A stretch of 64,000 nt of DNA from positions 186,001-250,000 of the forward strand of contig CAZEHO010000001.1 in assembly GCA_964511945.1 (NCBI GenBank), written 5' to 3'. Made by a program: the position numbers and the translations under genes. Position 1 is the stretch's first letter. Each line of letters begins with the position of its first letter. Shown here piece after piece: positions 42,488 to 50,932 of the stretch. This DNA comes from CAZEHO01 sp964511945. Lineage in GTDB: Bacteria > Actinomycetota > Acidimicrobiia > Spongiisociales > UBA11373. The notes beneath the pieces are model-generated. The model did not search any database and was not told where the DNA came from. It worked only from the letters and a program-made list of their open reading frames with translations.

Positions 42488-43463
42488 CGATCATCATCTC
42501 CTCCCGCTTCCCGAATACCCCTTGCGGCCGGAAGGCCATCAGCCACATGAGACCGATCCCGAAGAGGGCGAACCGGATCGGTCCAACGTCGGTGGAATCG
42601 AGGAGCTCGCCGAACCATCCCTCTGCGACGGCCGAACCGAGTAATCCCTCGAACAGGTCGAACAGGAACCAGAAAATGATCGAGCCGATCACCGGACCCC
42701 ACAATGTGCCCGGGCCACCGAGGATGACGATGGTGAAGGCGTAGAAGGTCAGCAGTGGGATGTAGTTGTCGGGATTGACATTCTGCTGATCGATGGCAAG
42801 CAGGATGCCGCCCAGTGCGCCGATGGCACCGCCGATCATCAGGCTCTGCAGTTTGTACCCGAAGACGTTCTTCCCGAGAGCCCGGGCGGCGTCCTCGTCT
42901 TCCCGGATCGCCCGAATGACCCTGCCCCACGGACTGGTCGTCAGCTTCCAGATGACCAGGGTGGCGAGGGCCACCAGGCTCCAGCCCACGATCAACACCC
43001 ACATAGTTCGTTCATCGAATCGGAAGCGTCCGAACCCGTAGAGACCTGCGGAGATCGGATTGAGGTCGAAGAATCCATCGGCAAAGCCCTGGATTCCGTA
43101 AATCCCCTTGGTGAGCGGAGCGGCCCAGGACGATCGCGCCACGAGCCGCAGGATCTCGCCGATGGCAATGGTGACGATGGCCAGGTAGTCGGCGCGCAGC
43201 CGCAGGGTGGGGAGACCAATGAGGAGGCCGAGCAGGACGGCGAATCCGACGCCGACCGGTACGCCGAGCCACATCGGGCCGCCCAGGTCGACCGTGATGG
43301 CGAGCCCGTAGGCGCCGACCAGCATCGATGCCACGTGGCCGAAATTGAGGAGGCCGGTGTATCCGAACTGGAGGTTGAGACCGATCGACGCCAGGGCATA
43401 TGCGGCGGCGGGCACTCCGACCGCCGTCTTCGTTGCATCGATGAGGATCTTCACGATGTCCAT
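42477..43463 (-). CDS. livM: Branched-chain-type ABC transporter permease LivM
   Basis: 328 aa with about nine or ten membrane spans. LQFGYTGLLNFGHVAS is the conserved LivM start region and LTTSPWGRVIRAIREDEDAARALG (positions about 180-203, shortened here in mind of length) is the coupling loop to the ATPases. It begins 4 bases after the livH stop. Confidence 0.92.
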   Translation of the reverse strand: MDIVKILIDATKTAVGVPAAAYALASIGLNLQFGYTGLLNFGHVASMLVGAYGLAITVDLGGPMWLGVPVGVGFAVLLGLLIGLPTLRLRADYLAIVTIAIGEILRLVARSSWAAPLTKGIYGIQGFADGFFDLNPISAGLYGFGRFRFDERTMWVLIVGWSLVALATLVIWKLTTSPWGRVIRAIREDEDAARALGKNVFGYKLQSLMIGGAIGALGGILLAIDQQNVNPDNYIPLLTFYAFTIVILGGPGTLWGPVIGSIIFWFLFDLFEGLLGSAVAEGWFGELLDSTDVGPIRFALFGIGLMWLMAFRPQGVFGKREEMMIDGR

Positions 43464-43467
43464 GAGA

Positions 43468-44763
43468 TCACCCGATCCTCTCTCGTGTTCCCAGCAGGCC
43501 CTGCGGGCGGACCAGCAGCATCAGGACGAGGATGCCGAGAGCGACCGCGGTCTTGAACTCGACGGGAACCCAGAGCGTGCTCATCTCGACCGCCACGCCG
43601 ACAACGAAGCCGCCGAGCATCGCCCCGAAGGCGGTGCCGAGGCCGCCAAGGATCACCGCGGCGAAGATCAGCAGCAGCAACTTGAAGCCCATGTCCCATT
43701 GCACCTGCTCGGAGATACCGAACATCACCCCGCCCAGCGCAGCCAGGCTCGATCCGACCACCCAGGTGACGAGGATGACCCGCTTGACGTCGATACCGGA
43801 CGACTCGGCGAGGTCGGGATTGTCGGAGACTGCTCGCATCGCCGTGCCGAGCTTGGTGCGCTGCAGGAAGAGCCCGACGATCGCCAGCACGACGGCGGTG
43901 AAAGCAATGATGATCAGGTTCTTCGGAACAGTGGAGATCCCGAGGATGCTGATCTGATCCTGCACCACGAAGTCGGTGTAGGGACGAGGGTTTCCGGTGA
44001 AGAAGACGATGATCAGATAGCGGATGGCAAACGACAGGCCGATCGAGATGACCAGCATCGAGATCAGGCTGACCTGCCGATTGCGCAGCGGCCGCCACAC
44101 GAATAGCTCTTGAGCTCCGCCAAACGCGGCGACCAGCAGAATCGCGGGAATGGCCGCCCACAGGATGTGCCATTCCGGTCCGAGGGGGGAGGCGTTGAGG
44201 AAAAACGCCAGAACCGCTCCGAGGGTGACCGTGTCGCCGTGGGCGAAGTTGACCAGCCCGGTGACGCCGAACACCAGGGACAGTCCGATCGAGGCGAGGG
44301 CGATGATGGCGCCGAACTTCAGTCCGATGATGAAGAGCCCGCCGACCCGGTTCCAGGTGCTGACCGAAGAGGTCAGGCCCGGTCCGAGGGCGAACCGCAC
44401 CGTCTTGTTCTGACCGTCGCGTACCGAGACGTCATCGAGTACCCGCCGCTCCGGGTCGGTCATGGCGACGCCGTCGGGCAGCGATGTCTCGTTCAGTTCG
44501 ACCTGATAGGTGCCGGCACCGGGGACCGGGATCTCCCACTTGCCATCGTCACCCGATGTGGCACGACCGAGTTCGGCCCCGCCGGGCTCCGACACGATGA
44601 TCTCGATGCCGGCCACCGGCTCGCGTTCGTCCCCGTCGATCTTCTCGAGCGTGCCGCGAATCGACTCACCGCCCTCTTGGGCAGCAGCAGGGCCGGCGAC
44701 GAGGAGCATCAGCAGCGCCCCAACCGCCGCCGCCCGCAGGAGTCGTGGTCGACGGGCGGCCAT
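43468..44763 (-). CDS. livH: LivH-type permease with an N-terminal secreted domain
   Basis: 431 aa, about 130 more than a normal LivH. Residues 1-29 look like a cleavable signal peptide (ending GPAAAQ). Residues about 33-126 form a beta-rich carboxypeptidase-regulatory/Ig-like domain (SIRGTLEKIDGDEREPVAGI, then GKWEIPVPGAGTYQVEL). Residues 140-431 are a complete LivH permease (GLKFGAIIALASIGLSLVFG, VNFAHGD). The ATG at 44763 follows TACACT by 9 bases; an in-frame ATG at 44802 would add 13 residues before the signal. The domain should sit outside the membrane next to the channel. It is the first gene of the operon. Confidence 0.88.
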   Translation of the reverse strand: MAARRPRLLRAAAVGALLMLLVAGPAAAQEGGESIRGTLEKIDGDEREPVAGIEIIVSEPGGAELGRATSGDDGKWEIPVPGAGTYQVELNETSLPDGVAMTDPERRVLDDVSVRDGQNKTVRFALGPGLTSSVSTWNRVGGLFIIGLKFGAIIALASIGLSLVFGVTGLVNFAHGDTVTLGAVLAFFLNASPLGPEWHILWAAIPAILLVAAFGGAQELFVWRPLRNRQVSLISMLVISIGLSFAIRYLIIVFFTGNPRPYTDFVVQDQISILGISTVPKNLIIIAFTAVVLAIVGLFLQRTKLGTAMRAVSDNPDLAESSGIDVKRVILVTWVVGSSLAALGGVMFGISEQVQWDMGFKLLLLIFAAVILGGLGTAFGAMLGGFVVGVAVEMSTLWVPVEFKTAVALGILVLMLLVRPQGLLGTRERIG

Positions 44764-44837
44764 GGACCGGTGAGTGTAGGGGTTTCGGTCCGCGCTGAAC
44801 ATTCGGGATCGATTGCCGCTGGGGGCGGTTCCGGCGG

Positions 44838-45671
44838 TTACCCGTGAGTCACCACGAATTCGAGCAGGATCGTCTCGAGATCAGGGTTCTCGAACATGGA
44901 CGTGCCGTGTCCACCGGTCGGGTACACGACGGTCTCTGAGGGGCCCGCAACGGCGTCGGCATAGGCCTCAGCATCTGCGGCCGCATTCCCGTCGTCCTCG
45001 GCCGCCACGAACAGCGACGGCTCGGTGACCTCGGGAGCGCGGGCAAGCCCCTGCGTTCCGAAGAACTCGGGGACTGCCGACAGAGCCGCGATCGCCAGCA
45101 GGTCTTCCTCCGCCGCTGCGAAGACCGCGGCGGCTCCGTTCATCGACGCTCCGATGTAGATGACTCCGGTGGCACCGTGCTCGCGGGCAAAGGTGATGGC
45201 GGCGAGTGCATCGGTCCCGACTTCGAACCCGTCTCCTTCGGAATTCCCGTAACCGCGTGCGTTGTAGACGAGCGCGCTGAAGCCCTCTCCAGCCACGACC
45301 TCGGCGAATCCGAACCACGAGGTCATGTCGGACGGCCTCATATGGCCGAGGACGACCCAGGTGGTTCCACCCGGCCACTGGCGGCCCTCGAGCGTCACTG
45401 CATCGGCGGTCTGGAGCGTGATGTCCTGCGGACCGGGAGGCAGCGTGGTCGTGGTCGAGGTGGTGGTCGTGGTCGTCGGCGCGATGGTGGTGGTCGCCGC
45501 AGGGGTCGTGGTGGTTGGTGCTGCGGTGGTAGGGGCGGGGGCCGTGGTGGTCGGCGCCGCGGTGGTGGCCAACGGCGTTGATGTGGTCGGGACTGAGGTG
45601 GCGGAATCGTCATCGCCACAGGCGGCAAGACCCATGACGACGATCAGCAGACAGATGGCGAGACGGCGCAT
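44838..45671 (-). CDS. Secreted lipoprotein alpha/beta-hydrolase
   Basis: 277 aa. A lipobox with Cys18 is followed by a Thr/Pro/Ala linker of about 55 residues, then an alpha/beta hydrolase core. The nucleophile elbow is GASMNG (Ser in GxSxxG, about 175), the oxyanion strand is TWVVLGHM, the acid is probably in AAEDDGNA and the catalytic His is in GGHGTS. Dienelactone-hydrolase-like or esterase activity outside the cell is plausible. It is divergent from the epoxide-hydrolase-like gene. Confidence 0.83.
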   Translation of the reverse strand: MRRLAICLLIVVMGLAACGDDDSATSVPTTSTPLATTAAPTTTAPAPTTAAPTTTTPAATTTIAPTTTTTTSTTTTLPPGPQDITLQTADAVTLEGRQWPGGTTWVVLGHMRPSDMTSWFGFAEVVAGEGFSALVYNARGYGNSEGDGFEVGTDALAAITFAREHGATGVIYIGASMNGAAAVFAAAEEDLLAIAALSAVPEFFGTQGLARAPEVTEPSLFVAAEDDGNAAADAEAYADAVAGPSETVVYPTGGHGTSMFENPDLETILLEFVVTHG

Positions 45672-45731
45672 GGTTCGCTCCCGGAGAGTTCCCCGCCGAA
45701 ACTACCCGCGACGGCACAGCGACCGGGGCGC

Positions 45732-45737
45732 TAGCTT
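45732..45737 (+). promoter_or_regulatory. -10 box of the epoxide-hydrolase-like gene
   Basis: TAGCTT followed after 7 bases by ATG; predicted leaderless start. Confidence 0.55.
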
Positions 45738-45744
45738 CGCCGCC

Positions 45745-46611
45745 ATGGCGTCCCTCACTCATCACCGGGTCCCGGCCGCCGGGGTCGAGCTGCATATCGT
45801 CACCGCCGGTCCGGACGATGCTCCGCCACTGCTGCTTCTCCACGGCTGGCCGGACTCCTGGCGATGCTGGGAAGCGGTCATCCCGCTACTCGCCGAGGAG
45901 TTCCGGCTGATCGTTCCCGACCAGCGGGGCTTCGGGGAATCCGATGCTCCTGAGGGGACCGAGTCGTATGCGATCGGCATGTGCGTTGCCGACACAACGC
46001 TTGTGTTGGATTACTTCGAGGTCGAGAGAGCCGGGCTGGTCGGGCACGACTTCGGTGGTGCGGTGGCATGGGCGGCCGCAGCGCTGGTGCCCGATCGCTT
46101 CGATCGGGCGGTCATCCTTGCGTCGCCGCACCCGATGCGGCTGCGGGCGGCGGCGATCGAGAACCCCCGTCAGATGGCGCTGAGCTTCTACGTCTGGCTG
46201 CTTCACATGGGACGGCGCGGTGAGGCGCTGCTGGCAGCCGATGGCTACCGGCGGCTCGCCGAATGGGCTTTTGCCGGCTCCAGGGTGCCGGATGAGGTGA
46301 TCGAAGGGCACATCGTTCGCTGGTCCGAACCGGGCAGATTCCACGCCATGGCGGAGTGGTACCGGGCCAGCTTCCCACCGGAACTGTTTAACCCCGACGC
46401 CCAGTTCGAGCTGCCGCCGTGCCCGATCCCGGTTCGCTACATCCACGGTGCCCGCGACCTGGCGTTCGTGGCGGAGGCCGCCACCGGATCCGCCGGGCAT
46501 GTGGCCGCCGAATCGGATGAGGTCGTGATCGAAGAGGCCACCCACTGGCTGGCCTGGGACGTTCCCGACCGGGTGACTGCGCTGATTCGGGAGTGGATGC
46601 TGGCGGACTGA
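45745..46611 (+). CDS. Alpha/beta hydrolase, epoxide hydrolase/dehalogenase type
   Basis: 288 aa. HGWPDSW (33-39) forms the oxyanion hole, the nucleophile is Asp102 in GHDFGG, the acid is in HGARDLAF and the catalytic His in ATHWLAWD. An Asp nucleophile points to epoxide hydrolase or haloalkane/fluoroacetate dehalogenase rather than an esterase. ATG 45745 lies 7 bases after TAGCTT, so it is probably leaderless. Confidence 0.87.
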   Translation: MASLTHHRVPAAGVELHIVTAGPDDAPPLLLLHGWPDSWRCWEAVIPLLAEEFRLIVPDQRGFGESDAPEGTESYAIGMCVADTTLVLDYFEVERAGLVGHDFGGAVAWAAAALVPDRFDRAVILASPHPMRLRAAAIENPRQMALSFYVWLLHMGRRGEALLAADGYRRLAEWAFAGSRVPDEVIEGHIVRWSEPGRFHAMAEWYRASFPPELFNPDAQFELPPCPIPVRYIHGARDLAFVAEAATGSAGHVAAESDEVVIEEATHWLAWDVPDRVTALIREWMLAD

Positions 46612-46634
46612 TGGGGATGCGCGCGGCCGCACCC

Positions 46635-46640
46635 TATGAT
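46635..46640 (+). promoter_or_regulatory. -10 box of the M16 protease-dapB operon
   Basis: TATGAT followed after 9 bases by ATG; leaderless or near-leaderless start. Confidence 0.6.
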
Positions 46641-46649
46641 CCCGGGTCT

Positions 46650-47900
46650 ATGGATCATCAGCTCACGACGCTCCCCAACGGGCTGCGCGTCATCACCGAA
46701 ACCATGCCGTCGGTCCGTTCGGTCGCCGTCGGGGCATGGGTGGACACGGGCAGCCGCGACGAAACCGGTGCCGAAGCCGGATGCTCGCACTTCCTCGAGC
46801 ATCTGCTCTTCAAGGGATCGGAGCGTCTGAGCGCCATGGATATCGCGCAGGGCTTCGATGCTGTCGGTGCCCGCTCCAACGCCTTCACGTCCAAGGAGTA
46901 CACCTGCTACTGGGCGCAGCTCCGGGACGAGGACCTCCCGATGGGGGTCGATCTGCTCGGCGAGATGCTGCAGCGGCCCGCCTTCCGCCAGGAAGAGATC
47001 GACTCCGAGTCACACGTCGTGCTCGAAGAGATCAACATGAACGAGGACGATCCTGCCGACGTTGCTCACGACTGCTACGCCCGGGCGTTGTGGGACTCGC
47101 ACGCTCTGGCCCTGCCGGTCCTCGGCACCCGCGACTCGATCGCCGGGATGAGCCGGGACGTGATCGCCGGCTACTGGGGCCGCCGCTACCACCCCGGTTC
47201 CGTGGTGATCAGCGCTGCCGGCCATATCGAACATGATGACGCCGTGGCCATGGTGGCGGAGCGCTTCGGCGATTGGGAAGGTCCCGCGAACGCTCACGGT
47301 CATCACGCTCCGGACATCTCGGCTCGGGTGGTCGTGCGGACCCGTGAGACGGAGCAGGCTCACCTGGTCATCGGGAGTGAGGCGCTCACCCGCCACGACG
47401 ACCGCCGCTTCGCCTTCGGGTTGCTCAACCATGTGATGGGGAGCGGCATGTCGTCACGCCTGTTCCACGAGATCCGGGAAGTGCGCGGCCTGGCCTATGC
47501 CGTGTATAGCTTCCGGATTCCCTACGCCGACTCCGGTGCGTACGGGATCTACGCCGGAACCACGCCCAGCAACACCCATCAGGTGCTGGAATTGGTCAAC
47601 GAGGAGCTCGACAAGGTCATCGCCGATGGCATCACGGCCGAGGAGCTCGAACGGGCGAAGGGGAACATGAAGGGTTCGCTGGCGCTGTCGATGGAGGACA
47701 CCAATAGCCGGATGGTGCGGCTCGGCCGCCACGAGCTCACCGACGTCGAACACCTCACGCTCGATGAATCGGTTGCCCGCATCGATGCGGTAACCCTCGG
47801 CGACGTCCATCAGGTGGCCAAGGAGATCTACAGCGCCCCGCGGGTGCTCGGCGCCGTGGGTCCGTTCGATGAAGACGAGTTGAAGGCTCACGTCGCATGA
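46650..47900 (+). CDS. M16-family zinc metalloprotease
   Basis: 416 aa. The inverted zinc motif HFLEH (His47, Glu50, His51) and the distal Glu-containing region (about 120-130) are present, followed by the C-terminal non-catalytic half with RLFHEIREVRGLAYAV. This is the processing-peptidase-like single-chain form common next to dap genes in actinobacteria. ATG 46650 follows TATGAT by 9 bases. It overlaps dapB by four bases. Confidence 0.92.
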   Translation: MDHQLTTLPNGLRVITETMPSVRSVAVGAWVDTGSRDETGAEAGCSHFLEHLLFKGSERLSAMDIAQGFDAVGARSNAFTSKEYTCYWAQLRDEDLPMGVDLLGEMLQRPAFRQEEIDSESHVVLEEINMNEDDPADVAHDCYARALWDSHALALPVLGTRDSIAGMSRDVIAGYWGRRYHPGSVVISAAGHIEHDDAVAMVAERFGDWEGPANAHGHHAPDISARVVVRTRETEQAHLVIGSEALTRHDDRRFAFGLLNHVMGSGMSSRLFHEIREVRGLAYAVYSFRIPYADSGAYGIYAGTTPSNTHQVLELVNEELDKVIADGITAEELERAKGNMKGSLALSMEDTNSRMVRLGRHELTDVEHLTLDESVARIDAVTLGDVHQVAKEIYSAPRVLGAVGPFDEDELKAHVA

Positions 47901-48643
47901 CTCGGGTGGCCGTCTCCGGGGCCGCCGGCCGCATGGGCCGATTGGTGTGCGAGATGGTTGCCGCAGCCGAGGATCTCGAACTCGTTGCGGCGTTCGACCC
48001 CGCCGGCGGCGACGGGATCACGACCGATCCCGATGCGGCGGCATCGGCAGAGGTCATCGTCGAGTTCACCGTGCCGGATGTCGTCCTCGGCAATCTGGAG
48101 CGGTGGCGGTCCATGGGCCTGCACGCCGTCGTCGGCACGAGTGGCTTTGACCAGGAGCGGATCTCAGAGTTGTCGCAGCGGTGGGGGAGCGGGCCCCCGA
48201 ACTGCCTGGTCGTTCCGAACTTCTCGATCGGTGCGGTGCTGATGATGCGGTTTGCCGAGCTGGCTGCACCACACTTCGCAGCTTCGGAGGTCATCGAGCT
48301 CCATCACGATCGCAAAGCCGATGCACCTTCGGGTACTGCGCTGTCGACTGCGGCCCGGATGGCGGATGCAGGCGGTCGGCAAGAACGTGCGATCCAATCC
48401 GACGACCTCTCTGCCGGGGCCCGCGGCGCCGACGCGGACGGAGTCAGGGTGCACGCGGTGCGGCTTCCGGGACTGCTGGCCCATCAGGAGGTGCTGCTGG
48501 GCTCGGCGGGGGAGACGCTCACGATTCGTCACGACACCTCCGACCGGGTGGCCTTCATGCCGGGGGTGCTGCTCGCGGTACGCGAGGTTGCCGGGCTCGA
48601 GCAGCCGGTCACCGTTGGCCTCGACGGCCTGCTGGGCCTGTAG
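47897..48643 (+). CDS. dapB: 4-hydroxy-tetrahydrodipicolinate reductase DapB
   Basis: 248 aa. Catalyses the NAD(P)H step of lysine and diaminopimelate synthesis. The dinucleotide motif is VSGAAGRMGR (6-15), VEFTVPD and VGTSGF follow, and the catalytic ELHHDRKADAPSGTA lies near 135. It overlaps the protease stop (ATGA). dapA is about 7.5 kb further on in this window. Confidence 0.93.
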   Translation: MTRVAVSGAAGRMGRLVCEMVAAAEDLELVAAFDPAGGDGITTDPDAAASAEVIVEFTVPDVVLGNLERWRSMGLHAVVGTSGFDQERISELSQRWGSGPPNCLVVPNFSIGAVLMMRFAELAAPHFAASEVIELHHDRKADAPSGTALSTAARMADAGGRQERAIQSDDLSAGARGADADGVRVHAVRLPGLLAHQEVLLGSAGETLTIRHDTSDRVAFMPGVLLAVREVAGLEQPVTVGLDGLLGL

Positions 48644-48644
48644 A

Positions 48645-49028
48645 TCAGTCCGTCGCCGGCTCAAGCGGGAGCCCGGCAGCGATCCACGCAGTCATCCCGC
48701 CATCGAGATCCCCGATGTCGGCGAACCCGAGGCGGCGAACCGAATCGGCGGCGAGGCTCGACGAGTAGCCGTCCTCGCACACCAGGATCATCCGGGCATC
48801 CGGGCGGGCGACCCGGTCGTCACGCCATTGCGAGGTCGGATCGAGACGCCACTCGAGGACCGAACGTCCGATCGGGATGCTGTCCGGGATCACCCCGGTG
48901 CGCCGCCGTTCCTCGGCGCAGCGCAGGTCGACGACGATCACGTCGGTGTCGAGGTCGGCGAGAAGGGCCGCAGGTGTTACCCGCGTGATGCGGCTGCGCG
49001 CCTCGGTGAGCATGTCCTCGGCGTTCAT
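48645..49028 (-). CDS. Rhodanese-like domain protein
   Basis: 127 aa, single rhodanese domain. The active-site loop is CEDGYSSS with Cys84, and VVDLRCAEER (about 33) matches the N-terminal CH2 motif. A sulfur-transfer role is likely. ATG 49028 lies 8 bases after TACAGT on the minus strand. It converges on dapB with one base between stops. Confidence 0.87.
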   Translation of the reverse strand: MNAEDMLTEARSRITRVTPAALLADLDTDVIVVDLRCAEERRRTGVIPDSIPIGRSVLEWRLDPTSQWRDDRVARPDARMILVCEDGYSSSLAADSVRRLGFADIGDLDGGMTAWIAAGLPLEPATD

Positions 49029-49036
49029 GGCGGGAC

Positions 49037-49042
49037 ACTGTA
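49037..49042 (-). promoter_or_regulatory. -10 box of the rhodanese gene
   Basis: TACAGT on the minus strand followed after 8 bases by ATG; predicted leaderless start. Confidence 0.55.
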
Positions 49043-49166
49043 TTACCGCCACCCGGCCCATGTGGGGCGGAGTCCGAATCGGGGATCCGATCGGGTTGAT
49101 ACCTCATGGACCGTGCTGGTCGATCGGCGTACTGTGATCCTGGGAGGGGCGCCGAGAGGAGCCACC

Positions 49167-50069
49167 GTGAGGGCCACCAGGTGGCTGGTTGCCGGATTGC
49201 TGGTTGCGGCGGCTGCGGCGGGGTGCGGCGATGATGACGACATCACGCAGCAGCTCGCCGAGCGGGAGCAGCGGATCGCACAGCTGGAGGCGGAACTCTT
49301 CGCTGCGACCTCGACCACCGAGGCAACGTTGCCTCCGCCTTCAATCACCGTTGGGGCGCCGACCTCGACGACCACCACGTCAACTGCTGCCAGCACGACG
49401 ACGGCACCCGGACCCGCATCGACCACCACCGAGCCGGTCGATCCACTCATGCTGGACCAGCCGGCCACGTTCGAATCACCGTCGGTCATGTATCCGATCC
49501 GTTCCCCGTACCTCACCAACGACGCGACGGTGTTCGTGTCGGTCATGGCTCCCGATCCGGCAACGGTCACGATCAACGGCCTGGACGTCGAACCCTGGCA
49601 GCCGTGGGCGGGCGGAAACATGGCATTCGCCGCCGACCTCGCTCTGGAAGAAGGGGTGAATGATCTCGAGATCGTGGTGACTACGGATGAGGGGGAGGAG
49701 ACCCTGGAGCTGCAGGTGATCCGGGACTCACAAATGATCCGCCGGTACGGCCGCATCCTCGATGTCAGGTTCTCCGACACGGCCCCAACCGGATGGCTGG
49801 CGGGTGTCGACTTCGGAGAGGTCCTCGACTTCTCGCCGGAGTTCGGGCGAATCGACTTCGAACCGGGCGAAGTGATCGTCGAGTTCCTCCCCTTCTCCAG
49901 GGACACTCGAGCGATCATCCATACGCTGCATGCCGACGGCGGACCAACGGAACTCAGCCCGCAGGCGTTTCTGCGCCGATTCGAGTCATGCTCGATCAAG
50001 TGGCTGTGGAACATCCTGATCGACGACGGCGAGATCGTTCAGTTGGAGTCGGTCCCGCAGGGCGACTGA
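49167..50069 (+). CDS. Lipoprotein of unknown function
   Basis: 300 aa. GTG 49167 is preceded by GAGGAG. A signal peptide ends in AAAAGC (Cys20), an acidic patch, a short coiled-coil heptad region (AEREQRIAQLEAELFA, about 30-45) and a Thr/Pro linker follow. The remaining 180 residues form a beta-rich domain with LDVEPWQPWAGGNMAFAADL (bacterial Ig-like) and a C-terminal half I do not recognise. Surface or envelope attachment is likely. The function is unknown. Confidence 0.75.
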   Translation: MRATRWLVAGLLVAAAAAGCGDDDDITQQLAEREQRIAQLEAELFAATSTTEATLPPPSITVGAPTSTTTTSTAASTTTAPGPASTTTEPVDPLMLDQPATFESPSVMYPIRSPYLTNDATVFVSVMAPDPATVTINGLDVEPWQPWAGGNMAFAADLALEEGVNDLEIVVTTDEGEETLELQVIRDSQMIRRYGRILDVRFSDTAPTGWLAGVDFGEVLDFSPEFGRIDFEPGEVIVEFLPFSRDTRAIIHTLHADGGPTELSPQAFLRRFESCSIKWLWNILIDDGEIVQLESVPQGD

Positions 50070-50070
50070 C

Positions 50071-50348
50071 CTACACCGGATGATGCGGGGCTTGGCCGAT
50101 GGATTCGGCTTCCACAGCTCGGTGCGCGAGTGTGTTGAGCCGATCCGCCAACCAGGCGGCGGCAGAGGGATAGCCGAGGGCCCGGGGAACCTCCGCCGCT
50201 CAGCGCCTGCGGCCCGGTCGACGAGCAGGCTCTGCAGTTGCAGGAGCTTGTTCCAGACCTCAACCACTTCAGCATCGAGTTCTTCATCACTGAGCTCCGC
50301 CATATCGGTGGCGGTCGGTTCATTCATTGCGGATCGAAGACCCGACAT
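50071..50348 (-). pseudogene. Small helical gene interrupted by a -1 frameshift
   Basis: A protein-like N-terminal half starts at ATG 50348 (GGAG 7 bases upstream) and includes ELSDEELDAEVVEVWNKLLQ. Near 50190-50205 coding quality moves to the -1 frame, which then reads PRALGYPSAAAWLADRLNTL and ends at TAG 50071-50073, one base from the convergent lipoprotein stop. The length (278 bases) is two over a multiple of three. Both halves look like real amphipathic helices. Either the gene is disrupted or the assembly has an indel. The family is not recognised. Confidence 0.55.
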
Positions 50349-50417
50349 ATCTGATCTCCAACCCATCCTCCCAATCGACCACATCATCCCGCCCAGGTAT
50401 GACAGAACCAGGCCGGG

Positions 50418-50423
50418 TAGCCT
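50418..50423 (+). promoter_or_regulatory. -10 box of the C_GCAxxG_C_C gene
   Basis: TAGCCT followed after 6 bases by GTG; predicted leaderless start. Confidence 0.55.
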
Positions 50424-50429
50424 GCCGTC

Positions 50430-50930
50430 GTGACCGACACTGCTCCTGATCGGGCCTACGAAGCCGGCAAGCACTACGAGCAGACCTACTACGGCTGCGC
50501 CCAGTGCGTCGTTGCGGCGCTGCAGGACACCTTCGATCGCCGCAACGACGACATCTTCCGCGCCGCGACGGCGCTTTCCGGTGGCGGCGGATTGACCACC
50601 GACGGCTCCTGTGGTGCTTACGCCGGAGCGATCATGTTCTTCGGCCAGATGCTGGGCCGGGATCGGGACGACTTCGCCGACGAGGCCGGCGTCCGGCTGG
50701 AGACGGCGGCCATGGCCCGGGCTCTTCGGGGGCGCTTCGTCGAGGAGTACGGCTCTGTGGTGTGCCGCAACATCCACGGCAAGTTGATGGGCCGTCCGTA
50801 CTTCATCGCCGATCCCGACGAATTCCAGAAGTTCCACGATGCCGGCGCCCACGACGACGTCTGCCCCGAAGTCGTCGGGAAGGGCGCTCGCTGGGCCGCC
50901 GAGATCGTCGAGGACCGGGATCTGGCCTGA
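50430..50930 (+). CDS. C_GCAxxG_C_C family redox protein
   Basis: 166 aa. Helical protein with the family cysteine pattern: YGCAQC near 21-26, GSCGAYAG (about 60, standing for GCAxxG), VVCRNIHG (about 110) and DDVCPEVVGKGARW (about 147). The family is widespread, is often fused to redox enzymes and probably carries out thiol or metal-based electron transfer, but is uncharacterised. GTG 50430 is 6 bases after TAGCCT. It is two bases upstream of a Cys-rich lipoprotein. Confidence 0.85.
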   Translation: MTDTAPDRAYEAGKHYEQTYYGCAQCVVAALQDTFDRRNDDIFRAATALSGGGGLTTDGSCGAYAGAIMFFGQMLGRDRDDFADEAGVRLETAAMARALRGRFVEEYGSVVCRNIHGKLMGRPYFIADPDEFQKFHDAGAHDDVCPEVVGKGARWAAEIVEDRDLA

Positions 50931-50932
50931 TC

